Assembly (NCBI GenBank): GCA_039177555.1
Contig: JBCDFV010000003.1
Coordinates: 1 to 64,000, forward strand
Direction: 5' to 3'
Length of the DNA: 64,000 nucleotides
DNA from: JANQGH01 sp039177555
Lineage (GTDB): Bacteria > Pseudomonadota > Alphaproteobacteria > DSM-16000 > Inquilinaceae
The position numbers and the translations under genes are program-made. The notes beneath the pieces are model-generated. The model saw nothing but the letters and a program-made list of their open reading frames with translations, was not told where the DNA came from and ran no database searches. Shown one piece after another: positions 7,689 to 15,667 of the stretch (position 1 is the stretch's first letter; each line of letters begins with the position of its first letter).

Positions 7689-8117
7689 ATGCTGGATGAT
7701 TTCTCGAGCGTTCCATCCGATTGCGTGATGTTCAATCTGCGCCGTGCCGCCCGGATAGTCTCCCGGCGCTACGAAGAGGCGTTGCGCCCGGTCGGCCTGC
7801 GGGCCGGCCAGTTCTCGATTCTGATTGCCCTGTCTCAGCAACCGCAGGTGCCGCTGGGTGCGCTTGCCGACGGGCTGGGCATGGAACGGACCACATTGAC
7901 CCGTAACCTGCGCCCGATGATCCGTCGCGGATTACTGGCCGATTCGCCGGACCGAAATGACGCCCGGGTCCGGCTCTTGTCCCTGACGGACGAGGGGCGA
8001 GCTCTGCTGAAAAGGGCCAGCCCGCTGTGGCAGAAGGCTCAAGAAGAAACCTTTGACCGGTTGCCCGAAGCGCTTTGGCCCGACACAAGACAAAGGCTGC
8101 AAGCCCTCGCGGGCTAG
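7689..8117 (+). CDS. MarR-family transcriptional regulator
   Basis: 142 residues. Helix 1-2 dimer region (DCVMFNLRRAARIVSRRYEEAL) is followed by a MarR winged helix (about 40-105: QFSILIALSQQPQVPLGALADGLGMERTTLTRNLRPMIRRGLL, then DRNDARVRLLSLTDEGRALL in the wing). Such proteins are dimeric repressors released by small phenolic or oxidising ligands. ATG 7689 is preferred over an upstream TTG at 7605, because that extension would run through the terminator and the operator. Its operator overlaps its own promoter. The convergent SDR (8122-8898) and the other neighbours carry no copy of the operator that I could find, so targets beyond itself are unknown. Confidence 0.85.
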   Translation: MLDDFSSVPSDCVMFNLRRAARIVSRRYEEALRPVGLRAGQFSILIALSQQPQVPLGALADGLGMERTTLTRNLRPMIRRGLLADSPDRNDARVRLLSLTDEGRALLKRASPLWQKAQEETFDRLPEALWPDTRQRLQALAG

Positions 8118-8121
8118 ATCG

Positions 8122-8898
8122 TCAAAGCGCGGTCCAGCCGCCATCGACGATCAGCGCGGAACCGGTGACCATGGCGGAGGCGTCGGATGCCAGGAAGACG
8201 ATCGCGCCCATCAGATCCTCGACCGTGCCCAGCCGGCCAAGCGCGATCTTCGACAAGACGGCGGCCCGAAACTCCGCATCCTCAAAGAACGGCTTGGTCA
8301 TGGGTGTTTCGATGAAGGTCGGGCACAGGGTGTTCACGCGCACGCCATGCTTGCCCCATTCCGACGCCATGGATTTGGTCATGCCTTCAAGGGCGTGCTT
8401 GCTGGCGCAATAGACCGACCGGCGCTCGCCGCCCACATGACCCATCTGCGACGAGACGGTGATGATCGACCCCTTGACGCCCGCATCGATCATCGCCTTG
8501 CCGGCCGACTGAGCCAGGAAATAGGCCGCCCGGAGATTGAGGTCGATGATCGCATCATAGTCCTCTTCGGTGACATCGACCGCGTGGGCGGGCCGGTTCG
8601 TGCCGGCATTGCTGATCACAACCTCGAAGGGTCCGTGATCGGCCAGAAAGTCGCGCAATCCTTGCGTATCGGTGACGTCCAGCACCGCGCTGGAGGCTGT
8701 ACCGCCGGCCGTCCTGATGGCGGCCGCGACCGCCTCGATTTCGTGGGCCGTTCGCGCCGCCAACATGACGTCGGCACCGGCCTCGGCAAGCGCGGCGGCC
8801 GCCGCCAGGCCAATGCCACGGCCGGCACCAGTGACCAAGGCCTTGCGACCATCAAGTCGGAAGGAGGGTGTGCGGGGAAGGATGACGGGCTCGGACAT
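8122..8898 (-). CDS. Short-chain dehydrogenase/reductase (classical SDR)
   Basis: 258 residues with the Rossmann motif TGAGRGIG (about 23-30), SNAG (NNAG equivalent), the catalytic Ser 13 residues before Tyr in VSSQMGHVGGERRSVYCASK, and a C-terminus VTGSALIVDGGW. It is a complete NAD(P)-dependent oxidoreductase, most like gluconate/2-deoxygluconate dehydrogenase-type SDRs. The substrate cannot be assigned. It stands alone, convergent with marR (4-bp gap) and downstream of the aldose-epimerase-like gene on the same strand (123-bp gap with a hairpin). Confidence 0.85.
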   Translation of the reverse strand: MSEPVILPRTPSFRLDGRKALVTGAGRGIGLAAAAALAEAGADVMLAARTAHEIEAVAAAIRTAGGTASSAVLDVTDTQGLRDFLADHGPFEVVISNAGTNRPAHAVDVTEEDYDAIIDLNLRAAYFLAQSAGKAMIDAGVKGSIITVSSQMGHVGGERRSVYCASKHALEGMTKSMASEWGKHGVRVNTLCPTFIETPMTKPFFEDAEFRAAVLSKIALGRLGTVEDLMGAIVFLASDASAMVTGSALIVDGGWTAL

Positions 8899-8983
8899 GA
8901 CGTTCGTGATGCTTGTGGACGACTAGGCTGAAACCGGCGAGGCAATCACCATAGCCGCAAGCTCCGTTTTCAGCGAGGCCTCG

Positions 8984-9013
8984 AAGGACGGCGCGCATTC
9001 GCGCCGCCCTTCC
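8984..9013 (-). terminator. Strong hairpin downstream of the epimerase-like gene
   Basis: GAAGG-A-CGGCGCG pairs with CGCGCCG-C-CCTTC around a 4-nt loop: 12 base pairs with one A/C mismatch. It begins 8 bp after the epimerase stop on the minus strand. No T-run follows, so it may stop transcription with Rho or protect the 3' end. Confidence 0.5.
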
Positions 9014-9021
9014 ACATACAG

Positions 9022-10047
9022 CTACAGCGGCTCCACCTCGATACGATAGCGGGTCACAAAGGGCCGGTCGGGCTCGAACGACAGGACGGTTGGCGTGCCC
9101 GACGCGGAGATCGGGTTGTCCGCCCGCGCGGTCGCAGGGCCAAGACCGAAGGGCGAGCAAATCGGCTCGACGCCAATCGCGACGTGATTGCCGTTCCAAG
9201 GGGCCATCTTGCGACCCCTGTTGGAAAACCACAGCAGCAGGCTGGGAAAGTGATCCGGATTCCAAGACAGGATGAGGCGGTAGTTCTCGGCATGGTTTGC
9301 CAGGGCAAATCGACCGTCGACGCCGTTCAACTGCAGCAACTCCTCAATGTCAGGCCGCAGCGGCACCCGGCTAGCATCGACCTCGCCACCTTCGCGCGAC
9401 GGCACCCGCTCAAGGCTGTCGAACGCGCGGTCCTGGGCGAACAGGGCCGCGCCGGGTTCCACCGTGCCGGGATGCGTCAGCCCATGATCGAAACCGCCCG
9501 GTTCCAACCTTGCCGTGCCCGGCTCCACCGGCAAGCGCAGCACCGGATGCAAGCCCAAAGGCAACCGGCAGGGGCGCTTTACCTCGATCCGGAATTCCAG
9601 ATCGATCGCCGGCGCGCCGTCATCGGGCCTGACGATCCGTTCGACGCGGCGCACAGGGCTGGCCTCGGGATAGTCGAGCGACAGCCGCAATGATCCCGAA
9701 TCGGCAGCCTGCCAAGCCCAATCGCTGTTGGCGGAATGGCCATGCGCCTCCTCGTCCGGCTCCGCCGGCGCCATGATCTCCGACCATCGCGCCGTGAAGC
9801 CCTCCGGCGGCATGGTGTAGCCGAACGGCACGCAGGGCCATTCGCCGCGCAACCGGCGCAGGATGCCGGGCAATTCTTCACTACCGGGATCGTCGGCCCA
9901 CGGCGCGATGTGGAGCGGGCTGACCTGACGCCCGCCGGGCAGCACGAACGTAACCGGCGCCAGCATGGCACCAAGCCGCTGAGCCGTCAGGCAGCCATGC
10001 CGCCAACCCAGCCCACGATGGCTGGTCTCGGTCGTCGCCCCGTTCAT
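9022..10047 (-). CDS. Aldose 1-epimerase-like (galactose-mutarotase fold) protein
   Basis: 341 residues, all beta-rich. WKHG-like GWRHG near the start, the segment LEFRIEVKRPCRLPLGLHPVLRLP in the middle and GVEPICSPFG near the C-terminus resemble the DUF4432/aldose 1-epimerase superfamily, which rearranges or binds free sugars. I could not identify the full catalytic His/Glu set with certainty. ATG 10047 is chosen because AGGAGGGG lies 5-6 nt upstream; a further in-frame start at 10089 lacks such a site. It is divergent from the pyruvate decarboxylase gene, sharing a 187-bp control region. Sugar-related role inferred only. Confidence 0.6.
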   Translation of the reverse strand: MNGATTETSHRGLGWRHGCLTAQRLGAMLAPVTFVLPGGRQVSPLHIAPWADDPGSEELPGILRRLRGEWPCVPFGYTMPPEGFTARWSEIMAPAEPDEEAHGHSANSDWAWQAADSGSLRLSLDYPEASPVRRVERIVRPDDGAPAIDLEFRIEVKRPCRLPLGLHPVLRLPVEPGTARLEPGGFDHGLTHPGTVEPGAALFAQDRAFDSLERVPSREGGEVDASRVPLRPDIEELLQLNGVDGRFALANHAENYRLILSWNPDHFPSLLLWFSNRGRKMAPWNGNHVAIGVEPICSPFGLGPATARADNPISASGTPTVLSFEPDRPFVTRYRIEVEPL

Positions 10048-10148
10048 GTCCCCTCCTGTTTTACGGGCCGTCGATTCGACCAGTCCCACTCTCTTTCATG
10101 CCGACAGCAGGTCATGCGTCTAGTCCGCTGCGACGATTGCGTTCATGT

Positions 10149-10169
10149 TAGCGTAGGATTCGCACGCTA
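10149..10169. promoter_or_regulatory. Inverted repeat between epimerase-like gene and pdc
   Basis: TAGCGT and ACGCTA are exact arms separated by 9 bp, located 66 bp upstream of the pyruvate decarboxylase ATG and 102 bp upstream of the divergent gene. It is a candidate operator; no matching regulator gene is adjacent. Confidence 0.4.
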
Positions 10170-10234
10170 TGACTGTCTATCGCTGAAGAATTGCAGACTT
10201 AACGCGGCCACGACGCAAACGGAGAAAAAAGCCG

Positions 10235-11929
10235 ATGCCCGATAAAGCAAGCTCGACGATCGGAAACTATCTCGCCGCCCGTTTGGAGCAGATCGGCCTG
10301 AAGCACTACTTCGCCGTGCCCGGTGACTACAACTTGGTGTTGCTGGACGAGCTGCTGTCCAACAAGAACCTGGCAATGATCTCCTGCTGTAACGAGCTTA
10401 ACGCCGGCTATGCCGCTGACGGCTATGCGCGCGCCACCGGCGGTCCCGCGGCGGTTTGCGTCACCTATTCCGTTGGCGGCCTGAGCCTGAGCAATGCGAT
10501 CGCGGGCGCTTATGCGGAAGACCTTCCGGTCATCGCGATTTCGGGTGGCCCGAACACCAACTCCGCCGCCGAGTATGAGTTGCTGCACCACACGCTGGGC
10601 AAGATCGACTATGACTACATGCGCGAGGTGTTCGGTCGCATAACAGTCGAGTCGGTCCAGATCACCAACCCCTTTGACGCGCCTACCCAAATCGATGACG
10701 CCGTCGGTAAGGCGCTGAGACACCGCAAGCCGGTCTATATAGAGGTGGCCTCCAACATCGCCAGGTCGCCGATCTCACCGCCCTGCAAGATGACGTTCGC
10801 GACGCGCAAGACCAGTGACCCGCAAAGCCTGGCAGCGGCCGTGGAGCATGCCGCCAGGCTGTTGAACGCAGCCGCCAAGCCGGTATTGGTGGCCGGGGCA
10901 CAGTTGCGGTCGACCGGCGCGGAGGCATCGTTCGATGCTCTGGCCCACGCCAGCTCGTATGCCGTCGCCGCCATGCCCAACGCCAAGGGGTTCTTCGACG
11001 AGGCACACCCCAACTATATGGGCATCTATTGGGGATCGGTGGGCTCACCCGGCTGCGGCCAGATCATCTCATCGGCTGACCTGGGCCTCTATGCCGGCAC
11101 GACCTTCACGGACTACACCACGGTCGGGCATTCCGCTCTGATCAATCCTGCCAAGATGATTCTCGCCCGTCCGGACTGCGTGATCATGCCCGACAGGACC
11201 TATAACGACGTCGCGCTTGCCGATTTTCTGGAAGCGTTGATGCCCAAGCTGCGCGCCAACGACGCCTCTCTGATCGCCTACCGCCGAATTGCCGAGGAAA
11301 GGCCCGCACCGCGCCAGGGCGCCGCCGACGATGCCGTGACAACCCGCACCCTTTTCGACCGCGTTCAACGCATGTTGACGGCCGACAGCGCGGTTATCGC
11401 GGAAACGGGCGATTCCTGGTTCAACGGCATGCAACTGGATTTGCCGAAGGGATCGCGGTTCGAGATCCAAATGCAATACGGCTCGATCGGCTGGTCGGTC
11501 GGCGCGACATTGGGCTATGCACTCGGCCAGCCGCAACGGCGCGTTATCGCCCTGATCGGCGACGGGTCGTTCCAAATGACGGCCCAAGAGGTCTCGACGA
11601 TGATCCGGTACGGCCTGCGCCCGATCATTTTCCTGATCAACAATGGCGGGTACACGATCGAGGTCGAAATCCATGACGGCCCCTACAACGTGATCAAGAA
11701 CTGGGACTATGCCGGTCTCGTGTCGGTTTTCAATGCCGAGGACGGCACGGGGCTGGGGTTGAAGGCCTCAACGGTCGGCGAGCTGGAACGCGCCATCGGC
11801 GAGGCCTTCAGCCATGATGGCCCCGTGCTGATCGAGGTCACCATCGACCGCGACGACTGCAGCAAGAACCTGCTGGAATGGGGGGCCTATGTCGCGAAGA
11901 ACAACGGCCGGCCCCCGCGGACCGTCTGA
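10235..11929 (+). CDS. pdc: Pyruvate decarboxylase (ThDP-dependent, Zymomonas/acetic-acid-bacteria type)
   Basis: 564 residues (Z. mobilis Pdc is 568). Decarboxylates pyruvate to acetaldehyde and CO2 in the cytoplasm. The diagnostic catalytic set is present: D31 (GDYN), E54 (CNELNAGYAADGYARA), H118-H119 (LLHHTLGK), the ThDP motif starting IGDGSFQMTAQEV (about 441) and E476 in GYTIEVEIHDGPYN. These separate it from indolepyruvate decarboxylases and acetolactate synthases, though a broader 2-keto-acid decarboxylase cannot be fully excluded. Pdc is uncommon in bacteria. No alcohol or aldehyde dehydrogenase gene is adjacent, so the fate of acetaldehyde is open. It stands alone, with its own control region. 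Confidence 0.9.
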   Translation: MPDKASSTIGNYLAARLEQIGLKHYFAVPGDYNLVLLDELLSNKNLAMISCCNELNAGYAADGYARATGGPAAVCVTYSVGGLSLSNAIAGAYAEDLPVIAISGGPNTNSAAEYELLHHTLGKIDYDYMREVFGRITVESVQITNPFDAPTQIDDAVGKALRHRKPVYIEVASNIARSPISPPCKMTFATRKTSDPQSLAAAVEHAARLLNAAAKPVLVAGAQLRSTGAEASFDALAHASSYAVAAMPNAKGFFDEAHPNYMGIYWGSVGSPGCGQIISSADLGLYAGTTFTDYTTVGHSALINPAKMILARPDCVIMPDRTYNDVALADFLEALMPKLRANDASLIAYRRIAEERPAPRQGAADDAVTTRTLFDRVQRMLTADSAVIAETGDSWFNGMQLDLPKGSRFEIQMQYGSIGWSVGATLGYALGQPQRRVIALIGDGSFQMTAQEVSTMIRYGLRPIIFLINNGGYTIEVEIHDGPYNVIKNWDYAGLVSVFNAEDGTGLGLKASTVGELERAIGEAFSHDGPVLIEVTIDRDDCSKNLLEWGAYVAKNNGRPPRTV

Positions 11930-11944
11930 CAAGGACGCATCGGC

Positions 11945-12664
11945 CTAAGCGACCTTGACCGTCAGGTCGCCGAGCCCGCCGATATGGCCGACCATCACGT
12001 CACCGCGGACCACCGGCCCAACGCCGGCGGGCGTGCCCGTGAAGATCAGGTCGCCCGGCGCCAACTCAAACAGGCCGGACAGGTAGGCAATCGTTTCCGG
12101 CACCTTCCAGATCAACTGGTTGAGGTCGCCTTCCTGCCGCCGTTCGCCGTTGACCGTCAGCGAGATCTCGCCCCGGTCAAGGTGACCGGTTTCCGCGGCC
12201 GGCGTGATCGGGCCGCACGGTGCTGAGTGTTCGAACGCCTTGCCCACCTCCCAGGGACGGCCCTGCTTCTTGGCCTGCCCCTGCAGATCGCGGCGCGTCA
12301 TGTCCAGGCCAACGGCGTAGCCGTAGACGGTGTCGAGCGCCTGGTCGACGGGGATATCCGTGCCGCCCTTGGCCAACGCCACCACCAGCTCGATCTCGTG
12401 ATGCACGTCCGTCGTGGCATCGGGATAGGGAAACCGGTCGCTCTCGACCACCAGATTGTCAGGGTTCTTCTGAAAGAAGAATGGCGGCTCCTTGTCCGGG
12501 TCGTGGCCCATTTCGACCGCGTGCGCCGCGTAATTCCTGCCCACGCAGTAGATCCGATGCACGGGAAACCGCTTGTCCGTTCCCGTCACCGGCAGCGAGA
12601 CGACGGGGTGAGGATGCAAGACGAAGTCTTCGGGCGTTTGAGCGGACGGAACGGCTGCGGCCAT
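11945..12664 (-). CDS. Fumarylacetoacetate hydrolase-family protein
   Basis: 239 residues with the FAH-family layout: RIYCVGRNYAAHAVEMG at the start, metal ligands in HHEIELVVAL (E-x-E) and GLDMTRRD, and FTGTPAGVGPV near the C-terminus. The family cleaves C-C bonds in 1,3-diketo acids or decarboxylates oxaloacetate. The short form with an N-terminal PVVSLPV...FPVHRIYCVGRNY is most like fumarylpyruvate hydrolase and FAHD1. Diketo-deoxy-sugar-acid hydrolases belong to the same superfamily, which is of interest given the sugar-acid cluster 4 kb away. It is tail-to-tail with pdc (15 bp apart). Confidence 0.8.
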   Translation of the reverse strand: MAAAVPSAQTPEDFVLHPHPVVSLPVTGTDKRFPVHRIYCVGRNYAAHAVEMGHDPDKEPPFFFQKNPDNLVVESDRFPYPDATTDVHHEIELVVALAKGGTDIPVDQALDTVYGYAVGLDMTRRDLQGQAKKQGRPWEVGKAFEHSAPCGPITPAAETGHLDRGEISLTVNGERRQEGDLNQLIWKVPETIAYLSGLFELAPGDLIFTGTPAGVGPVVRGDVMVGHIGGLGDLTVKVA

Positions 12665-12781
12665 GGATCGCTTCCTTGTGGGTAGATGACTTGCGGGGGC
12701 ACGGGCGACGGGACGTCGTCCGCGTCCAAAATAGGGATGCGGGAACCGTTCGCCACCTAGAAAATTGCCAAAGGGGTGGGC

Positions 12782-13228
12782 TCACACTGCGGTGCCGGCA
12801 TCCAACCGGGCCAGCGTCATCGGATCGGGCGCGCCATCGAAATAGGTATCCAAGGCCCGTTGAAAGACACTCCCCGGGACACGATCGCCCGCGGCGCAGC
12901 CGAACAGGGTCATGGACGAGCGAAACTTCAGATCGTCCGGACTGCCGAAAATCTGGTGCGCCGAGCGCCCGTCAACCGCCAGGACAAGCGTGGTGCACTC
13001 GACAAGGCGTGACCCCAATACCGGATGCGCCAGATAGGCGCGCGCCTCGGCGAGGTCGGCCAGGGCGTATCGACGGGCCATCGCGCTGCTGCCAAGCCCG
13101 GCGACCTGGGGAAACACGAACCACATCCAATGGCTGCGCTTGCGCCCCTCGCCCAACTCTCTCACGACCCGACCGTAGACCGATCGTTGCGCGTCGACGA
13201 ACCGTTGGAGATCGTGCGGATCCAGCAT
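12782..13228 (-). CDS. DUF1810 family protein
   Basis: 148 residues, LQRFVDAQ at the start followed by SHWMWFVFPQVAGLGSSAMARRYAL, the signature of the DUF1810/YbiA-adjacent family of small cytoplasmic proteins of unknown function. Length is typical. ATG 13228 is chosen because it begins the conserved domain; a much longer open frame continues upstream through the antisense of the cupin gene and is not coding. It is divergent from the cupin gene. Confidence 0.8.
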   Translation of the reverse strand: MLDPHDLQRFVDAQRSVYGRVVRELGEGRKRSHWMWFVFPQVAGLGSSAMARRYALADLAEARAYLAHPVLGSRLVECTTLVLAVDGRSAHQIFGSPDDLKFRSSMTLFGCAAGDRVPGSVFQRALDTYFDGAPDPMTLARLDAGTAV

Positions 13229-13333
13229 CACCGCACGATAGCACGGGCCGCCCCATTTCTGAGATGGTCGGGCGAAGCACCGGCTGCTAACATCGTCCGC
13301 TTGCAGCTTCGCCAGTAAGGACGATCGCCCAGC

Positions 13334-13720
13334 ATGTTCGAGTTCAAGCAGATCAACGACGAGCCGGACGCCATCGCACCGGACGGGGCGGAGGTCCGGA
13401 TGCTGTGCAACACGTCCGGCGGTAGCATGGCCCATTTTCGGCTGGCGCCCGGTGGCGTTACGAAACCAATCCGGCATCGCACGATCGACGAGGTCTGGTA
13501 CATCATGGCCGGCACGGGCCGGATGTGGCTCTCGTTTGACGACGCCGACGACGTTGCGGACCTCAGGCCCGGCATTTCGATCAGCCTGCCGTTGGGCACC
13601 AGGTTCCAGTTCCGCTGCGACGGGGCAGACCCGCTTGAGGCCGTGGCTGTTGCGACCCCGCCCTGGCCTGGCGCCAATGAAGCGATTCCCGTCGAAGGGC
13701 CGTGGCAACCGACCGTCTGA
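13334..13720 (+). CDS. Small cupin-domain protein
   Basis: 128 residues forming one cupin barrel: KPIRHRTIDEVWYIMAGTGRMWLS contains the first metal motif (H-x-x-x-D-E-V) and LRPGISISLPLGTRFQFRC the second half, where the usual second histidine is not evident. Possible roles are metal-dependent isomerase or dioxygenase, or a ligand-binding protein. No function can be assigned from its neighbours (DUF1810 upstream, cyclic-nucleotide-binding protein downstream). Confidence 0.75.
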   Translation: MFEFKQINDEPDAIAPDGAEVRMLCNTSGGSMAHFRLAPGGVTKPIRHRTIDEVWYIMAGTGRMWLSFDDADDVADLRPGISISLPLGTRFQFRCDGADPLEAVAVATPPWPGANEAIPVEGPWQPTV

Positions 13721-13771
13721 CATGGAACTTGGGGGAACGACTGGGCCGCCGTGATGAGAACGCGCCATCAG

Positions 13772-13798
13772 ACTGACTACGGGCAAACTGACTACGGG
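13772..13798 (+). repeat. Two direct copies of ACTGACTACGGG, 15-bp period
   Basis: Identical 12-mers at 13772-13783 and 13787-13798, separated by CAA. They end 31 bp before the ATG of the cyclic-nucleotide-binding protein. They could be a tandem regulator site or a replication-slippage product. Confidence 0.6.
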
Positions 13799-13829
13799 TG
13801 AGCGCCGTCGAACGGCGGCATAGGACACG

Positions 13830-14330
13830 ATGCGATCGATTCTCGAAGACTTCCGGGGACTGGAGGCCGAAGATTTTCCGGCCGGCGAACTGCTGATGGA
13901 AGAAGGCACCAGCACAGGCCGACTGATCGTTCTCGTCGACGGAACGGTCGACGTGTTCCGCGCCGACGAACAGGGTGGCGAAGTCGAAATCGCCAGCATC
14001 AGCGAACCCGGGTCGATTTTCGGCGAGATGTCGATGTTGCTGGACCTGCCGCATACGGCCAGCGTCAGGGCCACCAGCCCGACCCGCGCGTTCGTGGTCG
14101 ACAATGCTGAGGCGTTCCTGCGGGCCAGGCCGGAGATCGCCCTACCGGTTGCGAAGCTGCTGGCCAGACGGCTGCAGGCCGCAACGACCTATCTGGTCAA
14201 TCTGAAGCAGCAGTTTCAGGGCTTTGAGAACCATTTCGGCATGGTCGACGAAGTGCTGGAATCGCTGACGCACCAGCAAGACGAAGAGTTCACGCCAGCT
14301 GACGAGCTGCCGCGCGACCCACGTCTCTAA
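13830..14330 (+). CDS. Stand-alone cyclic-nucleotide-binding-domain protein
   Basis: 166 residues. One CNB domain (about 15-120) with GSIFGEMSMLLDLPHTASVRATS, followed by helices and a charged tail; there is no DNA-binding, kinase or channel domain. The Gly-Glu of the phosphate-binding cassette is present, but the arginine that contacts the cyclic phosphate (usually P-R-T/S-A) is replaced by histidine (PHTA). It may bind a nucleotide weakly, another ligand, or act as a structural domain. Its 3' end overlaps the convergent phosphoesterase gene by 41 nt. It could belong to the cAMP network of this window but is 7 kb from the cyclase. Confidence 0.8.
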   Translation: MRSILEDFRGLEAEDFPAGELLMEEGTSTGRLIVLVDGTVDVFRADEQGGEVEIASISEPGSIFGEMSMLLDLPHTASVRATSPTRAFVVDNAEAFLRARPEIALPVAKLLARRLQAATTYLVNLKQQFQGFENHFGMVDEVLESLTHQQDEEFTPADELPRDPRL

Positions 14331-15096
14331 GCCAATCCGGGACCTCCTCGAGCGCATGGATCGGCCGTTGCAGGGGCCGATCCAACGGGACCGTCTCGCC
14401 GCCGGCCAAGGACAGCCAATAGGCCACGGCCTCATCCGTGTCGACGATGATGTGGGCGGGCATCGGACCGATTTGGTGACCAGCGTTGAAAACCCAGGTG
14501 TCGCCAATTCTGTCGGCCCACGATCCGCCGGAAACAAAGGGCGACTGATGGACATGGCCGCAAAAGACGGCGTAGGGCTGATAACGCTCGATCCAATCGT
14601 GCAGGGCCTGGTCGCCATAGGACCGGCGGCCGCCCCAACTGGTCGGCGATTCGCTGGGCGGGGCGTGATAGATCCAGATCCAGCGCTTTGGCGCGCGTGC
14701 GGCATCGGACGCCAGTTGCTCACCGATCCGCGCGCGGGCGTTGTCGCCATCCCACCAGGCGCATAGCGAAAACAACGTGTCGCCGTGCACGACGCTATCA
14801 CCGTCGGCGGGGATGCCGACGGCTTTGGCCCTGGTCAGCCATTTCGCAATCAACTCGCCGTTGGCATCGCGGCTGTCGAGATCGTGGTTGCCGGAACAGA
14901 CAAGCAATTCGGTCTGCTGCTGAATGCGGCGGAAGTATTTCTGGACGACCACCGCCTGGGCTGGACGGTCGACGATCGATGCCAGATCCAGATGGTCGCC
15001 GGCGATGACCACGACGTCGAAATGGCCGGCCAAATGCGCCACCCAGTCGAACTTCTTCAAATCGTAATGCAGATCCGCCAGAAGCAGAATCTTCAT
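14290..15096 (-). CDS. Calcineurin-like metallophosphoesterase
   Basis: 268 residues with the full metallophosphoesterase metal set: ADLHYD at the N-terminus, AGDHLD, CSGNHDLDS and GHVHQSPF. Such enzymes hydrolyse phosphomono- or diesters, including cyclic nucleotides in some subfamilies; the substrate here is unknown. ATG 15096 begins the conserved strand MKILLLADLHYD and is preferred to a GTG 18 nt upstream. It overlaps the cyclic-nucleotide-binding gene tail-to-tail by 41 nt and is divergent from the NUDIX gene. Confidence 0.88.
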   Translation of the reverse strand: MKILLLADLHYDLKKFDWVAHLAGHFDVVVIAGDHLDLASIVDRPAQAVVVQKYFRRIQQQTELLVCSGNHDLDSRDANGELIAKWLTRAKAVGIPADGDSVVHGDTLFSLCAWWDGDNARARIGEQLASDAARAPKRWIWIYHAPPSESPTSWGGRRSYGDQALHDWIERYQPYAVFCGHVHQSPFVSGGSWADRIGDTWVFNAGHQIGPMPAHIIVDTDEAVAYWLSLAGGETVPLDRPLQRPIHALEEVPDWLRDVGRAAARQLA

Positions 15097-15215
15097 GGGC
15101 CTTTCCAAAGCCACGGGCCAGCTTGGCTAAACTCGCACCGTTCACACGGGCTGGTCAACGCGCACCAGCATGTCTGGCCACCCCGTTGTGGCTTCCGCGC
15201 CGCGAGGGCATAGTC

Positions 15216-15656
15216 ATGGCCATGAAGCCAAGAGACCAGGTTGCCGCTCTCCCCTTCGTTCCATTCAAAAAGCGGTTCAAGATCATCCTCATAACCAGTC
15301 GGGCGACGGGCCGCTGGATTATCCCAAAGGGCTGGCCGGACCCGGCCCGTTCACCGCCCAAGCAGGCCGCGCGTGAAGCGTATGAAGAGGCCGGGCTGAT
15401 GGGCATCGCCGGTCGACGATCGCTGGGAAACTACCGATACCTCAAACTTCTCGAGGATGGCTCGTCGATTCCCTGCAAGGTTGCCGTCTTCCCCTTTCTC
15501 GTGACCAAGCAGGTGCATAGCTGGCCGGAAAAGGGCGAGCGCGAGGCCCGCATGGTCAAACCAGCCGACGCGGCCAAAATGGTCGAGGAGGATGATCTCT
15601 CCAAGCTGCTGCGTGACTTCAAGCCGCCCGCCTACCTGCTGCGCAAGATCGCCTAG
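15216..15656 (+). CDS. NUDIX hydrolase, DIPP-like
   Basis: 146 residues. The Nudix box is seen as the segment from GWPDPARSPP through KQAAREAYEEAGLMG, preceded by WIIPKG; REAYEEAG supplies the catalytic glutamates. The IPKG start and small size resemble diphosphoinositol-polyphosphate/Ap4A hydrolases, which act on nucleotide or polyphosphate diphosphates. ATG 15216 is chosen because GCGAGGG lies about 7 nt upstream and conserved sequence starts just after it; an upstream in-frame start at 15123 encodes a non-conserved leader. It is tail-to-tail with the enolase-superfamily gene. Confidence 0.82.
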   Translation: MAMKPRDQVAALPFVPFKKRFKIILITSRATGRWIIPKGWPDPARSPPKQAAREAYEEAGLMGIAGRRSLGNYRYLKLLEDGSSIPCKVAVFPFLVTKQVHSWPEKGEREARMVKPADAAKMVEEDDLSKLLRDFKPPAYLLRKIA

Positions 15657-15667
15657 CGCCGCGCCCG

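Noticed and set aside
12782..14104. One long minus-strand open frame of 440 codons covering DUF1810, cupin and cyclic-nucleotide-binding loci
   Set aside because: Only the last 148 codons (from ATG 13228) have protein-family character; the rest is antisense to two well-supported genes and is low-complexity Arg/Ser-rich.
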